Source of the DNA: Gammaproteobacteria bacterium UBA3532
GTDB lineage: Bacteria > Pseudomonadota > Gammaproteobacteria > Enterobacterales > UBA3532
DNA: 35,555 bases
Direction: 5' to 3'
NCBI GenBank assembly: GCA_002376965.1
Contig: DFOV01000290.1
Coordinates: 10,027-45,581, forward strand
Position numbers and translations under genes: made by a program. Numbering within the stretch: the stretch's first letter is position 1; each line of letters starts with the position of its first letter. Under the pieces are notes generated by a model, which was given only the letters and a program-made list of their open reading frames with translations, searched no databases and was not told the origin of the DNA. Shown in pieces: positions 1 through 10,766 of this stretch.

Positions 1-44
1 TGGCGCAATTTGCGGTTCGATTGAGACAAGTAAAGAGGATTAGA

Positions 45-815
45 ATGACACCAAATGTCCATCTGGCAAATGTAGTTGAACTCAGCTTGTGGGTGGGGCA
101 GTTATTGATGCAGTTTAGTGCCGAAAGTGAAGTGGTTGAATCCTCTGTTCATCGTTTGGGGACGGCACTCGGAGCTGACTGGATGGATGTAACCTTGACA
201 TCCAATGGTATTATAGTTAGTGCATCGGCACATGGTGAGTTTCGAACTCGCAGTCGACGTGTTATCGATAAAGGGGTCGATATGGCGAAAATCTTGACTA
301 TCGACTCCTTGATTACTGAAGTTCATGAAAAGCACTTAACCATCAGTGAAACTAAGCATCGAATTATCCAAATCAGCAAACAGGGATCGTGTTACCCGGA
401 GTGGGTGAAACCGATTATGGTGGGAGCTGCGTGTGGCGCATTTTGCCGCATGTTTGGTGCAGATGTTTTTACGTCGCTACTCACTGTTTTGGCCACCACC
501 GTGGCGATGTTTATTCGTCATTACTTTCTAAAAAGGCACTATAACTTGCTTTTAGTGGTTGTAATTACCGCATTTAGTGCTTCAGTGATTCTTTCTGTTG
601 CTAGAAAGCTACCATTGGACTTCGATCTGGCGTTGGCTCAGTCTGCTGCCGTTCTGTGTCTGGTACCAGGAGTTCCTCTAATAAATGCAGTTACTGATTT
701 AATCAAAGGTCATGTGACCATTGGTTTGGCAAAGGGCGTGAAGGCAACCATGATCACCATAGCTATTGCCGTAGGACTAATGATCTCATTCGCCTTTGCT
801 GGGCTGGGAGGGTAA
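45..815 (+). CDS. yjjP: ThrE-family exporter, large subunit (YjjP-like, DUF1212)
   Basis: This is the N-terminal half of a two-gene ThrE-type transporter in the inner membrane. The first ~110 residues are soluble and resemble the conserved ThrE/DUF1212 domain. Several hydrophobic segments follow from about residue 120 to the end. From the ATG at 45 it is 256 residues, the size I recall for YjjP. I chose this ATG over an upstream TTG at 21 because AGAGG at 34-38 lies six bases before it. The next gene starts on the base after its stop codon, so the two are translated together. The family exports small amino or organic acids; yjjPB of E. coli has been linked to succinate export. The substrate here is unknown. 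Confidence 0.85.
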   Translation: MTPNVHLANVVELSLWVGQLLMQFSAESEVVESSVHRLGTALGADWMDVTLTSNGIIVSASAHGEFRTRSRRVIDKGVDMAKILTIDSLITEVHEKHLTISETKHRIIQISKQGSCYPEWVKPIMVGAACGAFCRMFGADVFTSLLTVLATTVAMFIRHYFLKRHYNLLLVVVITAFSASVILSVARKLPLDFDLALAQSAAVLCLVPGVPLINAVTDLIKGHVTIGLAKGVKATMITIAIAVGLMISFAFAGLGG

Positions 816-1274
816 ATGGCGTTGTTGCAAGACTTTATATTGGCGGCTGTCGCTGCTATTGGCTTCGGGATGCTTTTTAATATCCCTTGGCGCTTCGTTG
901 TATTTTGTGGCTTGATTGGAGGCCTAGGGCATGGTCTGCGGTTTTGGCTACATGTGAATAATGGTTTTTCACTTGAGCTGGCTACACTGGTCGGTGCTAC
1001 TCTCATTGGCTTCTCAAGCTATTTCCTGGGGCGGCGATTTCGTGTTCCGCAATTGATCTTCGCTATTGCTGCTGTTATCCCGATGATTCCAGGCACCTAT
1101 GCCTATCAAACAATGATTGGTGCGGCTGAATTGGTCAGTGAGGGTGGTGGTACTCCGGAAATGCTGGTCAATACTTCAGTAACGGCATTGAAAACGGCAT
1201 TTATCATAGCTGCTTTAGCGATTGGCGTTGCCGTTCCTCAGTTGGTCTTGAATAGAAAAAGCCCGATTGTTTAA
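816..1274 (+). CDS. yjjB: ThrE-family exporter, small subunit (YjjB-like, DUF3815)
   Basis: This 152-residue, very hydrophobic protein has about four or five membrane segments and is the partner of the preceding gene. In actinobacterial ThrE the two parts are fused; here, as in enterobacteria, they are separate. A conserved-looking stretch IPGTYAYQTMIGA lies near residue 90. Its ATG directly abuts the upstream stop codon, and its own stop codon lies inside a hairpin. Function as one half of a small-molecule exporter is inferred from family and pairing; nothing in the sequence reveals the substrate. Confidence 0.85.
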   Translation: MALLQDFILAAVAAIGFGMLFNIPWRFVVFCGLIGGLGHGLRFWLHVNNGFSLELATLVGATLIGFSSYFLGRRFRVPQLIFAIAAVIPMIPGTYAYQTMIGAAELVSEGGGTPEMLVNTSVTALKTAFIIAALAIGVAVPQLVLNRKSPIV

Positions 1275-1279
1275 TCGGG
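1262..1279 (-). terminator. Intrinsic terminator for mdh (minus strand)
   Basis: CCCGATT (1262-1268) and AATCGGG (1273-1279) form a 7-bp stem with a 4-base loop. Read on the minus strand it is followed by C and then five T, as expected for a terminator of the convergent mdh transcript. On the plus strand it overlaps the yjjB stop codon and lacks a T tract. Confidence 0.6.
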
Positions 1280-1333
1280 TATATTGTTCAGTCAAGTAAG
1301 CTGTCTAATCAAGAATAAAGTTGTTTGGAACCT

Positions 1334-1365
1334 CGCCAGCCAGTCGAGCAAGCGACTGGTTGGCG
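1334..1365. other. Strong hairpin in the mdh 3' untranslated region
   Basis: CGCCAGCCAGTCG (1334-1346) pairs with CGACTGGTTGGCG (1353-1365): 13 pairs with one G-U and a 6-base loop. Neither strand has a proper T tract next to it. It lies between the mdh stop codon and the terminator at 1262-1279, so it may protect the mdh mRNA 3' end or assist termination. Confidence 0.5.
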
Positions 1366-1395
1366 GAATTTTAGTTAACCATGTGTTTAGCTAAC

Positions 1396-2373
1396 TTAGA
1401 AAAGATCGCTGCAAGTCTCTTTTTCAGAAAGAAGCTCTGCTTCACTTTCTTTCATTTTTTGCTGAATGAAGTCGTCTACTTCCAGATCTGTGATAATGGT
1501 GTAGTCGCCATTTGCACAGGTGACAGGGTATGAGTAGATAAGCCCTTCTTCGATACCATAGCTTCCGTCACTCGGTACCGCCATGCTGACCCAGTCACCT
1601 TCTTCAGTACCCAGTACCCAGCTGTTCATATGGTCAACGATGCCATTTGCAGCAGAGGCGGCACTAGAAGCTCCGCGAGCAGCGATAACAGCAGCGCCTC
1701 GCTTAGCTACTGTTGGAATGAAGTCCCCTTGAGCCCAATCTTTTTCGACGCAGTCTAAAGCTGCTTTGCCATCAACGAGGGTATAAGTAACGTCTGGAAC
1801 CTGTGTTGTTGAGTGGTTGCCCCAAATGGTCATCTTTTTAACTGAAGCAATGGGGGCCTCGGCTCGTGCAGCTAATTGGTATATTGCACGGTTGTGATCC
1901 AAGCGGGTAAGCGCAGTAATATTGCGCTGATTCAAATCAGGTGCATTTTTGGCTAAGATGTAAGCGTTGGTATTGGCTGGGTTACCAACCACACAAATCT
2001 TGATGTCTTTGTTAGCCACATCATTAATTACCTTGCCAAGACTACTAAAGATTCTTCCGTTGTCTTTCAGAAGATCACTACGTTCCATACCAGGGCCACG
2101 CGGCTTGGCTCCAACCAGCAAGCCTATATCTGCATCTTTAAATGCAACAGCAGGATCGTCGGTTGTAATAATGTCAGCAACTAAAGGGAATGCACAATCG
2201 TTTACTTCCATTGCTACTGCTTCCAACGTTTTTAATGCCGGAGTTATTTCAAGTAGTTGGAGAATGACAGGTTGATCCTTACCCAGCATATCGCCACTAG
2301 CAATGCGGAAGATAAGCGAGTAACAAATTTGACCTGCTGCGCCTGTAATGGCTATTCGTACCGGTTGTTTCAT
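1396..2373 (-). CDS. mdh: Malate dehydrogenase (NAD-dependent)
   Basis: It interconverts malate and oxaloacetate with NAD in the cytoplasm (TCA cycle). Its 325 residues fit the single-domain-architecture MDH group near lactate dehydrogenase-like type 2 enzymes. Visible are the dinucleotide fold glycine motif GAAGQ (11-15), the substrate loop PRGPGMER with Arg92 and Arg98, the Asp159 of LTRLDHNR, and the catalytic His187 in WGNHS. The start is supported by AGGAGA five or six bases upstream. It lies upstream of a terminator and converges on yjjPB. The C-terminal tail after about residue 315 is hydrophilic and ends in a short ETCSDLF extension. Confidence 0.95.
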   Translation of the reverse strand: MKQPVRIAITGAAGQICYSLIFRIASGDMLGKDQPVILQLLEITPALKTLEAVAMEVNDCAFPLVADIITTDDPAVAFKDADIGLLVGAKPRGPGMERSDLLKDNGRIFSSLGKVINDVANKDIKICVVGNPANTNAYILAKNAPDLNQRNITALTRLDHNRAIYQLAARAEAPIASVKKMTIWGNHSTTQVPDVTYTLVDGKAALDCVEKDWAQGDFIPTVAKRGAAVIAARGASSAASAANGIVDHMNSWVLGTEEGDWVSMAVPSDGSYGIEEGLIYSYPVTCANGDYTIITDLEVDDFIQQKMKESEAELLSEKETCSDLF

Positions 2374-2487
2374 TCTGTCTCCTGTAAAAATTTCAGTTTG
2401 TTAAATTAACCAAGGTAGATGATGTGTTACTGTGGGTAGCCTTAACTCTTTAAACCAAGATAAACAGGCTCTAATATACATCCTGTG

Positions 2488-4932
2488 CTAAAAAATAGCT
2501 TCTGTCGACTGGGTATTTTCGCCTTTGTCTTGTATCTGTGACGCTCCGAGTTGTTCCGGGAGGTTTTCTTTATTGAAGTATTCAAAAATGGCATTTTCCT
2601 GCTCATCACTAGCGCGCAAGCCGGATTGAGGATCTATTTTTACACTGACCACATTTGATGGCTGCTTCATATGAACTTCAGGACCATCGCCGACCACTTG
2701 CTTCATGTAGTGCATCCAAATAGGTAAGGCTGCTTTACTACCGTATTCACGACGTCCGAGCGAGCGGCTGTGATCGTCGAAACCAACCCAGGCTGTGGCT
2801 ACTATACCGCCAGTATATCCCGAAAACCAAGCATCTCTAGCGTTGTTGGTTGTTCCTGTTTTGCCCGCTAGATCACTACGTTTCAATGCTTTGGCACGTG
2901 TTGCGGTGCCTCGGCGAACGACGTCTTTTAACAGGTTGTCAATTAGAAAGGCGGTATCCTGAGCCATAACGCGTTTCGCTCGTTGTTGTTCTGGTACAAG
3001 TGACTGGCAAACAGGGGGAAGGTCATCTGCATCATCCGCAGATGCGCTTTTTGCTGTTTCACATAATGCTTGTTGAGATGCATACGGCAAGCAGTTAGTA
3101 CAAACCTGAACGGGCGCGCTTTGATAAAGCACATTGCCATCTGTATCGGTGACTCTATCAATCAAAGTAGGCTCAACTTTATAGCCGCCATTGGCGAGAG
3201 TCGCATAGTGAGAAACCAGTTCTAAGGGGGTGATGGACATGGTGCCTAAAGCGAGTGTCGCATTACGAGGAAGCTCTGATCGCTCAAAGCCTAAACTTTC
3301 AAGGTAATTTATTGCGTGCTCTATCCCCATGGCCTCGAGTAGCCTGACTGACACAAGGTTCGTGGAGTTTCTCAGCGCAACACGCAGCCTTGTTGGGCCT
3401 CGGAATTTCCCGCCAGCATTTTCTGGTCTCCACTCTGCTTCCAGCTGCTGATCGTAAAAGCTAATCGGTGCGTCATTGATGAGGCTTGCCGGAGTAAACC
3501 CCTTGTCGAAGGCAGCAGCGTATACAAATGGCTTGATATTTGAACCTGGTTGGCGGAGAGCTTGGGTGGCTCGGTTAAACTTACTTTCGAAGTAGTCATA
3601 GCCACCAACCAAGGCCTTTACGTACCCAGTATAAGGGTCCATAGCAACGAAAGCGCCTTGTACCTCTGGTAGTTGCCCAAGCTGCCATGATTCGCCCTCT
3701 TGGTAGACGTAGACAATATCACCTTGTGATAACACATCGCTGGCTTGCTTCGGCGCGTTACCATATCTGTTATCACTAATATATTTCTTAGCCCAGCTGA
3801 TTCCTGTCCATTCTAGGGATATTTGCAAAGAATCTCTGGTCAAGAGCGTTGCTGACTTATCCTTTACCTCGATGACAATGGCTGGTTGCAAGGAGCCAAT
3901 CCGAGCAATAGTATTCAATTGAGCTATACGTTCATCGTTATCCTGGCTCGACACCTGACTGATTGGCCCTTTATAACCATGGCGCCGATCATATTCTTGA
4001 AGGCCTTTGTGCATTGCGTCAATGGCTGATCGTTGTGAGGCGCTATCCATTGATAGATAAAGTTCGTATCCATCGGTAAAGGCTATCTCGCCAAAAGTCT
4101 CTTTGGCGAAGCGGCGACCAATTTCTGCAATATAGGGAGCACTATAGGCAATTTCTGATCCGTGGTAGTAAGTTGCCACCGGGGCATCTAATGCGTTGCG
4201 GTATTCGTCCTCTGAAATGACTTCTTCTACGTACAATCTGCGCAACACGTGCCTTCTGCGCTCTTTAGCACGCTCTGGATGGCTGATAGGGTTATAGGTC
4301 GAAGGGGCTTTGGGTAATCCTGCAATGATAGCCATTTCTGGCAGGGTTAATTCATTAACATCTTTACCGTAATATACTTGAGCGGCAGCACCGATACCGT
4401 AGGCTCTATGGCCAAGGAATATTTTGTTGAGATAGAGTTCAAGAATTTCGTCTTTGGACAATACCTGCTCTATTCTTATCGCAAGAATAATTTCTCTAAG
4501 TTTGCGGGAGATGGTCCTTTCTCGAGTCAAAAAGAAATTACGTGCTACTTGCATGGTAATGGTACTTGCACCTTGGCGAGGGCTATTCGTTAAAATATCA
4601 GCAACAATTGCGCGCAAAATCCCTTTGAAGTCGACGCCAATATGGTAGTAAAAACGCTGGTCTTCAGTGACTAGAAATGCATCAATCAGTCTTGCTGGGG
4701 TGTTTTCGATCGGAACAGGTATACGCTTTTTTTCTCCATGCTCCGCAATCAAATCCCCGTCTCGCGAATATATTCTCAACGGTGTTTGTAATCGCGTATC
4801 TTTAAGCGTTTCTACGTCAGGTAAGTCCTTGGCGTAGTGGCGATAAACGAAATAACCTGCAATGGCGCCAGTAATCATTCCAACCAAGCAGAGGATAAGA
4901 AACCAGCGTAAAATAGTTAAAAAGCGTTGCAT
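2488..4932 (-). CDS. mrcA: Penicillin-binding protein 1A, bifunctional transglycosylase/transpeptidase
   Basis: This is a class A PBP of 814 residues that polymerises and cross-links peptidoglycan. A single N-terminal membrane anchor spans about residues 7-30. The GT51 transglycosylase domain shows TEDQRFY with Glu90, then QGASTITMQ and the long helical region to PKAPSTYNP. An OB-like insert follows. The transpeptidase domain has the serine motif SNIK (near 466), STN (near 522) and KTGTT (near 690). All catalytic motifs are intact. The gene is divergent from pilM, the arrangement known in Pseudomonas and relatives, where the intergenic space carries both promoters. The symbol ponA is also used. 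Confidence 0.96.
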   Translation of the reverse strand: MQRFLTILRWFLILCLVGMITGAIAGYFVYRHYAKDLPDVETLKDTRLQTPLRIYSRDGDLIAEHGEKKRIPVPIENTPARLIDAFLVTEDQRFYYHIGVDFKGILRAIVADILTNSPRQGASTITMQVARNFFLTRERTISRKLREIILAIRIEQVLSKDEILELYLNKIFLGHRAYGIGAAAQVYYGKDVNELTLPEMAIIAGLPKAPSTYNPISHPERAKERRRHVLRRLYVEEVISEDEYRNALDAPVATYYHGSEIAYSAPYIAEIGRRFAKETFGEIAFTDGYELYLSMDSASQRSAIDAMHKGLQEYDRRHGYKGPISQVSSQDNDERIAQLNTIARIGSLQPAIVIEVKDKSATLLTRDSLQISLEWTGISWAKKYISDNRYGNAPKQASDVLSQGDIVYVYQEGESWQLGQLPEVQGAFVAMDPYTGYVKALVGGYDYFESKFNRATQALRQPGSNIKPFVYAAAFDKGFTPASLINDAPISFYDQQLEAEWRPENAGGKFRGPTRLRVALRNSTNLVSVRLLEAMGIEHAINYLESLGFERSELPRNATLALGTMSITPLELVSHYATLANGGYKVEPTLIDRVTDTDGNVLYQSAPVQVCTNCLPYASQQALCETAKSASADDADDLPPVCQSLVPEQQRAKRVMAQDTAFLIDNLLKDVVRRGTATRAKALKRSDLAGKTGTTNNARDAWFSGYTGGIVATAWVGFDDHSRSLGRREYGSKAALPIWMHYMKQVVGDGPEVHMKQPSNVVSVKIDPQSGLRASDEQENAIFEYFNKENLPEQLGASQIQDKGENTQSTEAIF

Positions 4933-5010
4933 ATGTTATGAAAAGTTGTCCTTTGGCTCTGAGATACGAAAAAAGGCCATTAATTTGCGAACGTAGTATA
5001 CCTGTAAAAG

Positions 5011-5038
5011 TTCAACTTTGTTCAAAATTTGCTATATT
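5011..5038 (+). promoter_or_regulatory. Candidate sigma-70 promoter of pilMNOPQ
   Basis: A -10 hexamer TATATT (5033-5038) is preceded by TG one base upstream (extended -10) and by a weak -35 TTCAAC (5011-5016) at 16-base spacing. It is the best promoter-like match I see in the 210-bp space between mrcA and pilM. The -35 is poor. Confidence 0.35.
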
Positions 5039-5139
5039 TTCCTTGATACTGTGTGAAGACTTGCCATAATGTTCACTAGAGCAGAAATGCCAAAAGCTTT
5101 ACAACAATAAATAACAACTAATAACCTAGCGAGCGGTGA

Positions 5140-6197
<1,058 letters not shown>

Positions 6198-6198
<1 letters not shown>

Positions 6199-6755
6199 TG
6201 GCAAATATAAACCTGCTACCTTGGCGTGAAGAGCGTCGGCGAGAGCTGCAAAATCAGTATCTGACTCAGCTCGGTGTAAGTGTCGTTGTAGCTGCGCTAA
6301 TCGCGTTCGGCGGATTCAGCTTTGTGCAAGGTCAAATCAACAACCAGAACGCAAGAAATAAGTTCCTTGAGCAAGAAATTGCCGTATTAGATAAGCAGAT
6401 TAAAGAAATACAGGAACTGGAGAAAAAGCGTGAAGAGCTTGAAACTCGAATGAATATCATCCAACAACTTGAAAAAAGCCGTCCTGAGATTGTACGTCTT
6501 TTCGATGAGATGGTTCGGGTCATGCCTAGCGAAGTATCAGTTTCTGAGATTTCCCGTAACCAGCAGACATTGGTGGTTAAGGGGCTGGCTGGAGCAAATA
6601 CTCGTGTAGCCAAATTTATGCGAAACCTCGATGAATCAGAGGTCTACGGCAAACCGGATTTGAAGTTTATTTCTCAACAGAAAAATGATGAAGCGCTAAA
6701 TAACTATGAGCTAACCGTGTCTCTTGCAAAATCTGAGACGGATAAAGATGAATAA
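6198..6755 (+). CDS. pilN: Type IV pilus assembly protein PilN
   Basis: PilN is an inner-membrane protein whose cytoplasmic N-terminus docks into PilM and whose periplasmic part pairs with PilO. The diagnostic INLLPWREERR is at residues 4-14. A membrane helix spans about 22-42, followed by a coiled coil (about 50-95) and a ferredoxin-like C-terminal domain. I chose the ATG at 6198, not earlier codons in the pilM reading frame region, because AAGGAG (6183-6188) precedes it and the family begins with this motif. That gives 185 residues. It overlaps the pilM stop codon by one base (TAATG). Confidence 0.95.
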
Positions 6756-6776
6756 CAAAAGTGGGGTTTAGCATCT

Positions 6777-7370
6777 ATGGATATAGGACAAGAGATTCAG
6801 AAGTTAAATGAGCTAGACTTCAATAATATGGGGTCTTGGCCATTTTTTGGTCGCTTATTTGTCATTCTAGTCGGAATGGCGGCAGTTATTGGGGCGGGGT
6901 ATTGGTTTTTTGTTAAAGACAAGTTGGTAGAACTCGATAGCGTGCAGAAAAAAGAGAGTGAGCTTAGAGCCGTTTTCGAAACCAAACAAAAGAAAGCAGC
7001 TAACCTGGAAGCTTACAGAGCACAAATGAAAGATATGGAGGAAAGCTTCAGCGTCTTACTCCAACAGTTGCCAAAGAAAACAGAAGTTCCTGGATTGCTG
7101 GAAGACATATCCTATGTTGGTGCAACCAGCGGTTTAAGTTTTAATAAAATTCAACTGCAAGGTGAGCGTAGCGTTGATTTTTATAAGGAGCTTCCTATCG
7201 AAATTCAAGTTAGTGGCAACTATCATTCCATCGGGGACTTTGTTAGTGAGGTTGCGCAATTACCTCGGATTGTTACCCTGCATAATTTTAAATTATCAAA
7301 ATCGAAGAATAGCGATGAATTAGACATGTCTATCACGGCAAAGACTTATCGTTATGACTCTGAAGGGTGA
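6777..7370 (+). CDS. pilO: Type IV pilus assembly protein PilO
   Basis: PilO is an inner-membrane protein that heterodimerises with PilN and contacts PilP. The 197 residues comprise a short cytoplasmic segment, one membrane helix at about 25-45, a coiled coil at about 50-95 and a periplasmic domain with the typical stretch LEDISYVGATSGLSF. It sits 21 bases after pilN and five bases before pilP, consistent with one transcript. The length is normal for the family. Confidence 0.94.
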   Translation: MDIGQEIQKLNELDFNNMGSWPFFGRLFVILVGMAAVIGAGYWFFVKDKLVELDSVQKKESELRAVFETKQKKAANLEAYRAQMKDMEESFSVLLQQLPKKTEVPGLLEDISYVGATSGLSFNKIQLQGERSVDFYKELPIEIQVSGNYHSIGDFVSEVAQLPRIVTLHNFKLSKSKNSDELDMSITAKTYRYDSEG

Positions 7371-7375
7371 TAATA

Positions 7376-7909
7376 ATGAATGTAAAAATGATTAAAGTTG
7401 TTACTCTGCTGGGCTTGTCGGTGTTGTTTACTGGTTGCTTACAGGATGATATGTCTGATCTAAAGAGCTATGTATCAGACATTAAAAAGCGGCCAGGTGG
7501 TCCAATACCAAAGATTCCTGAAATCAAAACGTTTCCGGGGTTTGAATACGCAGCTTCTGACTTGAGAAGCCCCTTTGTTCACAACGAGCCTGAGGAGCAA
7601 CCTCTGACCGAAGGTGGACCGACAGAATGCCCTCACCCTGACAAGGATAGACCTAAGGAAGAGTTGGAGCGGTTCGAAATCGACACCTTGGCTATGGCCG
7701 GAACTGTTAGTGTAGGGGACGGATATTATGGCTTGGTGAAAGACAAAGAGGGAATCGTCTATAAAGTCCAAGTAAGTAATCACCTAGGAAGGAATAACGG
7801 AATGATCTCTGAGATTACTGAAACTACTATCGATATTGTCGAAATTGTTCCGGATGGCAAAGGTTGTTGGAAAGAGCGATTAGTTACCCTAACGTTGGCA
7901 GAAGAGTAG
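7376..7909 (+). CDS. pilP: Type IV pilus lipoprotein PilP
   Basis: PilP is a periplasmic lipoprotein that links the PilN/PilO dimer to the N-domains of the PilQ secretin. From the ATG at 7376 it is 177 residues. The signal peptide ends in LFTGC, making Cys21 the lipidated residue. A flexible proline-rich stretch follows (PGGPIPKIPEIK), then a compact beta domain with MAGTVSVGDGYYGLVKD, typical of the PilP C-terminal domain. An upstream in-frame GTG at 7367 overlaps the pilO stop codon. I prefer 7376 because GAAGGG at 7362-7367 is correctly placed for it. Confidence 0.93.
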   Translation: MNVKMIKVVTLLGLSVLFTGCLQDDMSDLKSYVSDIKKRPGGPIPKIPEIKTFPGFEYAASDLRSPFVHNEPEEQPLTEGGPTECPHPDKDRPKEELERFEIDTLAMAGTVSVGDGYYGLVKDKEGIVYKVQVSNHLGRNNGMISEITETTIDIVEIVPDGKGCWKERLVTLTLAEE

Positions 7910-7926
7910 CCAGGAGTATATTAGCA

Positions 7927-10149
7927 ATGAGCAGCAAGGCTATGATTAATAAAAAATTCAGAAAAACAAAACACCAATGCTTGGCCCTCTTGACCAGTTT
8001 GGCTACATCAGTCGGTTTGGTGGACGCTGCAGTCCTAGAGTCTGTAGACTATAATGTACTGCCGGGAGATCAGGTCTCTTTTACCTTGTCTCTGGACGAG
8101 AGTACGCAGGAACCGAGAATATTCACGACGGAGAACCCCGCACGAATTGTCTTGGATTTTGAGGGCGTTTCTAGTGCGGTTCGCCTAAAAACTCAAAGCG
8201 TTAATGTTGGAGCAACCCAAAATATCACCGCCGTAGAGGCTGGTGGTAAAACAAGGGTTGTCGTCGGGTTATCGAATATGGTGCCTTACGCAACTCAAGC
8301 AGATGGCGCCAGTTATAAATTGGTTGTTGGGGGAAGTAACCCTGACAAAAATGTTTCTGGAGGCAGTGACGTCGCTCAACCTGTAAAAGTCTCTTCTGCT
8401 TCTAAGGTACTGCCAGCCAATAAGGCAATGCCAGCCAAAGCGGAGAATGAAACTTACTCGAATCATGATATACAGGCCTTTGATTTCAGGAGAGGTGAGG
8501 CCGGAAGTGGCCGTGTAATGGTTACATTGCGCAATACCACTGTGACCGCTGATATGCGCCAGGAAGGGGGCGCTGTAGTTGTTGATTTTCCTGATGCCAA
8601 TGCAAACCCTGATTTGCTGAGAAGATTGGATGTTACTGATTTTGCTACTCCGGTTGGTACTATTCAGTTTAAGGGGCGCCAGAATGGTACTCGCTTAGTA
8701 ATAGACCCAATTGAGGACTACACTCACATTGCTTACCAGTCGGGCAATACCTTCATTGTTGAAGTTAAGCCTCTGACTGAGGAAGAGGAAGACATAAGAG
8801 CCCAAGCTGAGTTTCAGTATACTGGCGAGAAAATGTCATTAAATTTCCAAGATATTGAGGTAAGGGCGGTTTTGCAGTTGATTGCTGATTTGACTGAGCT
8901 AAACCTTGTGGCGAGTGACTCTGTTAATGGTCGTATAACATTGCGTCTAAATAACGTTCCTTGGGACCAGGCACTGGATATTATTCTTAAAACTAAAGGG
9001 CTTGATAAGCGCCAGAATGGTAATGTGCTAATGGTCGCGCCAACAGATGAGTTAGCTGCTCAAGAGCGACAATTGGCTGAGGCTACTCAACAACAAGAGC
9101 AGATTGCTCAGTTATATACAGAGTATATAGAAATTAATTATGCGAATGCAGCGGAAATCAAGGCCTTGCTTGAGGATGAAGGTGGCTCTTCTGGAGGTGG
9201 AGGAGAAGAAAGTGACGGTGGTGGACTGCTTTCAGCTCGCGGTACCGTGAATGTTGATGCAAGAACCAACACCTTGATTGTGCGAGAAACTGCCGATAGA
9301 TTAAGCGAAATACGTACACTTATTCGTCAAATCGACATTCCTGTTGAGCAAGTTTTGATCGAGTCACGCATTGTAGTAGCAACTGAAGAATTTACCGAAG
9401 AGTTTGGTGCGCGACTTGGTCTCAGTGGAACACAAATAGGTACCAATACCAACTACTCCAGTGCCGGTAACTTGACGTCTGCAAATGAGTTTATCAACGG
9501 ATTCCGTCAACTTGACTTAACGGGAGAAGGCTTTGAATTCGATCCTAACGACTCTTTGAATGTCAACTTACCTGCTGCAAACCCGCAAGCGTCGAGTATA
9601 GGGTTTGAGTTGTGGCGTTTAGGTGATAACTTGTTATTGGACTTGGAATTGTCTGCTCTAGAAACTGAAGGTGCTGGTGAAGTTGTCGGGAGTCCTAAGC
9701 TGCTCACCGCCGACAAACAAGAAGCATACATCGAAGCCGGTGAAGAAATACCTTACCCTGTTGCAACGGCTAGCGGGGCTACTGCGATAGCGTTTAAGAA
9801 AGCAGTACTTAGTCTAAAAGTTACTCCCCAAATTACCTCTGATGAGCGAATCATTATGGATTTGGTAGTAAATCAGGATACTAGGGGAACAAATGTTGCT
9901 ATCGGTAATGGTCAGTTTGTAACTATTAATACGCAAGAGATTGCGACGCAAGTACTGGTTGATAATGGCGAAACTATTGTGTTAGGCGGCGTATTCACTC
10001 AAACTAAGAACAATAGCTTGGATAAAACCCCTTTGCTTGGTGATCTACCTGCAGTAGGGTGGCTATTTAAACGTAAGTCTAAGATAGATGATAAACGTGA
10101 ATTGCTGATCTTTATTACACCGAAGATTATTGATCAAGCGCTCAATTAG
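7927..10149 (+). CDS. pilQ: Type IV pilus outer-membrane secretin PilQ
   Basis: PilQ forms the multimeric outer-membrane gate for the pilus. The 740 residues begin with a signal peptide (basic start, hydrophobic about 17-35). Two AMIN-type peptidoglycan-binding domains follow (about 45-145 and 175-280), then an STN/secretin N0 region near 305-355, an N1 region, a glycine-rich linker near 415-434, and the secretin core from about 460 to 740. The core has VLIESRIV near the start and ELLIFITPKI at the end. The start is the ATG at 7927, downstream of AGGAG (7912-7916); an ATG at 7942 is a fallback. Two AMIN domains are usual in Pseudomonas-type PilQ. A strong terminator follows. Confidence 0.96.
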   Translation: MSSKAMINKKFRKTKHQCLALLTSLATSVGLVDAAVLESVDYNVLPGDQVSFTLSLDESTQEPRIFTTENPARIVLDFEGVSSAVRLKTQSVNVGATQNITAVEAGGKTRVVVGLSNMVPYATQADGASYKLVVGGSNPDKNVSGGSDVAQPVKVSSASKVLPANKAMPAKAENETYSNHDIQAFDFRRGEAGSGRVMVTLRNTTVTADMRQEGGAVVVDFPDANANPDLLRRLDVTDFATPVGTIQFKGRQNGTRLVIDPIEDYTHIAYQSGNTFIVEVKPLTEEEEDIRAQAEFQYTGEKMSLNFQDIEVRAVLQLIADLTELNLVASDSVNGRITLRLNNVPWDQALDIILKTKGLDKRQNGNVLMVAPTDELAAQERQLAEATQQQEQIAQLYTEYIEINYANAAEIKALLEDEGGSSGGGGEESDGGGLLSARGTVNVDARTNTLIVRETADRLSEIRTLIRQIDIPVEQVLIESRIVVATEEFTEEFGARLGLSGTQIGTNTNYSSAGNLTSANEFINGFRQLDLTGEGFEFDPNDSLNVNLPAANPQASSIGFELWRLGDNLLLDLELSALETEGAGEVVGSPKLLTADKQEAYIEAGEEIPYPVATASGATAIAFKKAVLSLKVTPQITSDERIIMDLVVNQDTRGTNVAIGNGQFVTINTQEIATQVLVDNGETIVLGGVFTQTKNNSLDKTPLLGDLPAVGWLFKRKSKIDDKRELLIFITPKIIDQALN

Positions 10150-10170
10150 TAGCTCTCAAGCGATAGCGTT

Positions 10171-10203
10171 AAAAACGCTGACTATTTCATAGTCAGCGTT
10201 TTT
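10171..10203. terminator. Intrinsic terminator after pilQ
   Basis: Positions 10171-10185 and 10189-10203 are perfect reverse complements (15 bp) around a 3-base loop TTC. The core is ACGCTGAC/GTCAGCGT, flanked by five A and five T, so it should work in both directions. It separates pilMNOPQ from aroKB. Confidence 0.85.
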
Positions 10204-10244
10204 AGTTTCTAGATACTTAACAATTTCAATTGACGAATAGGTAA

Positions 10245-10766
10245 ATGCTAGGACGAAAAAATATATTTCTTATTGGCCCGATGGGCGCAGGTAAAAGTAC
10301 CATAGGGAAACAGCTTGCTAAGCAACTTCGGTTAGATTTTGTCGATTCAGATAAAGAAATCGAAAAACGCACTGGAGCAGATATCTCTTGGATATTCGAT
10401 GTCGAAGGGGAAGCCGGTTTTCGTAAGCGCGAGACCCAGATGATCGATGAGTTGACCTTGCGTCAAGGTGTCGTTCTGGCGACTGGAGGTGGCGCAATAA
10501 TATCTGCTGATAACCGGCGTTTTTTGAGCGCCCGTGGCACAGTTGTGTATCTAAAGGCTACCATTGATCAGCAGGTTGAGCGTACTTGGCGTGATAAATC
10601 GCGTCCTTTGTTACAAACAGACGACCCCAAGCAGACGTTAATCGATCTAATGGATAAACGTGGCCCTCTTTATGAGGAAGTGGCAGATATTGTGATGGAA
10701 ACTGATGAGCAAGGAATTCGCACTGTTTCATCTAAGATTATTAATCAATTGGAAAATCTCGCGTAA
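10245..10766 (+). CDS. aroK: Shikimate kinase I
   Basis: It phosphorylates shikimate with ATP in aromatic amino acid synthesis. The 173 residues show the Walker A loop GPMGAGKST (11-19), the shikimate-binding Asp in [15 protein letters not shown] with the substrate-binding arginine, and the GGGAI loop. RDKSRPLL is the lid region. The gene overlaps aroB by one base (TAATG) and follows the pilQ terminator, so aroK-aroB likely form their own operon with the downstream SPOR gene. Confidence 0.96.
   Translation: MLGRKNIFLIGPMGAGKSTIGKQLAKQLRLDFVDSDKEIEKRTGADISWIFDVEGEAGFRKRETQMIDELTLRQGVVLATGGGAIISADNRRFLSARGTVVYLKATIDQQVERTWRDKSRPLLQTDDPKQTLIDLMDKRGPLYEEVADIVMETDEQGIRTVSSKIINQLENLA

Noticed and set aside
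1..44. 3' end of an upstream gene
   Set aside because: Two frames hit stop codons at 22-24 and 41-43, but so few codons are visible that no coding claim is possible.
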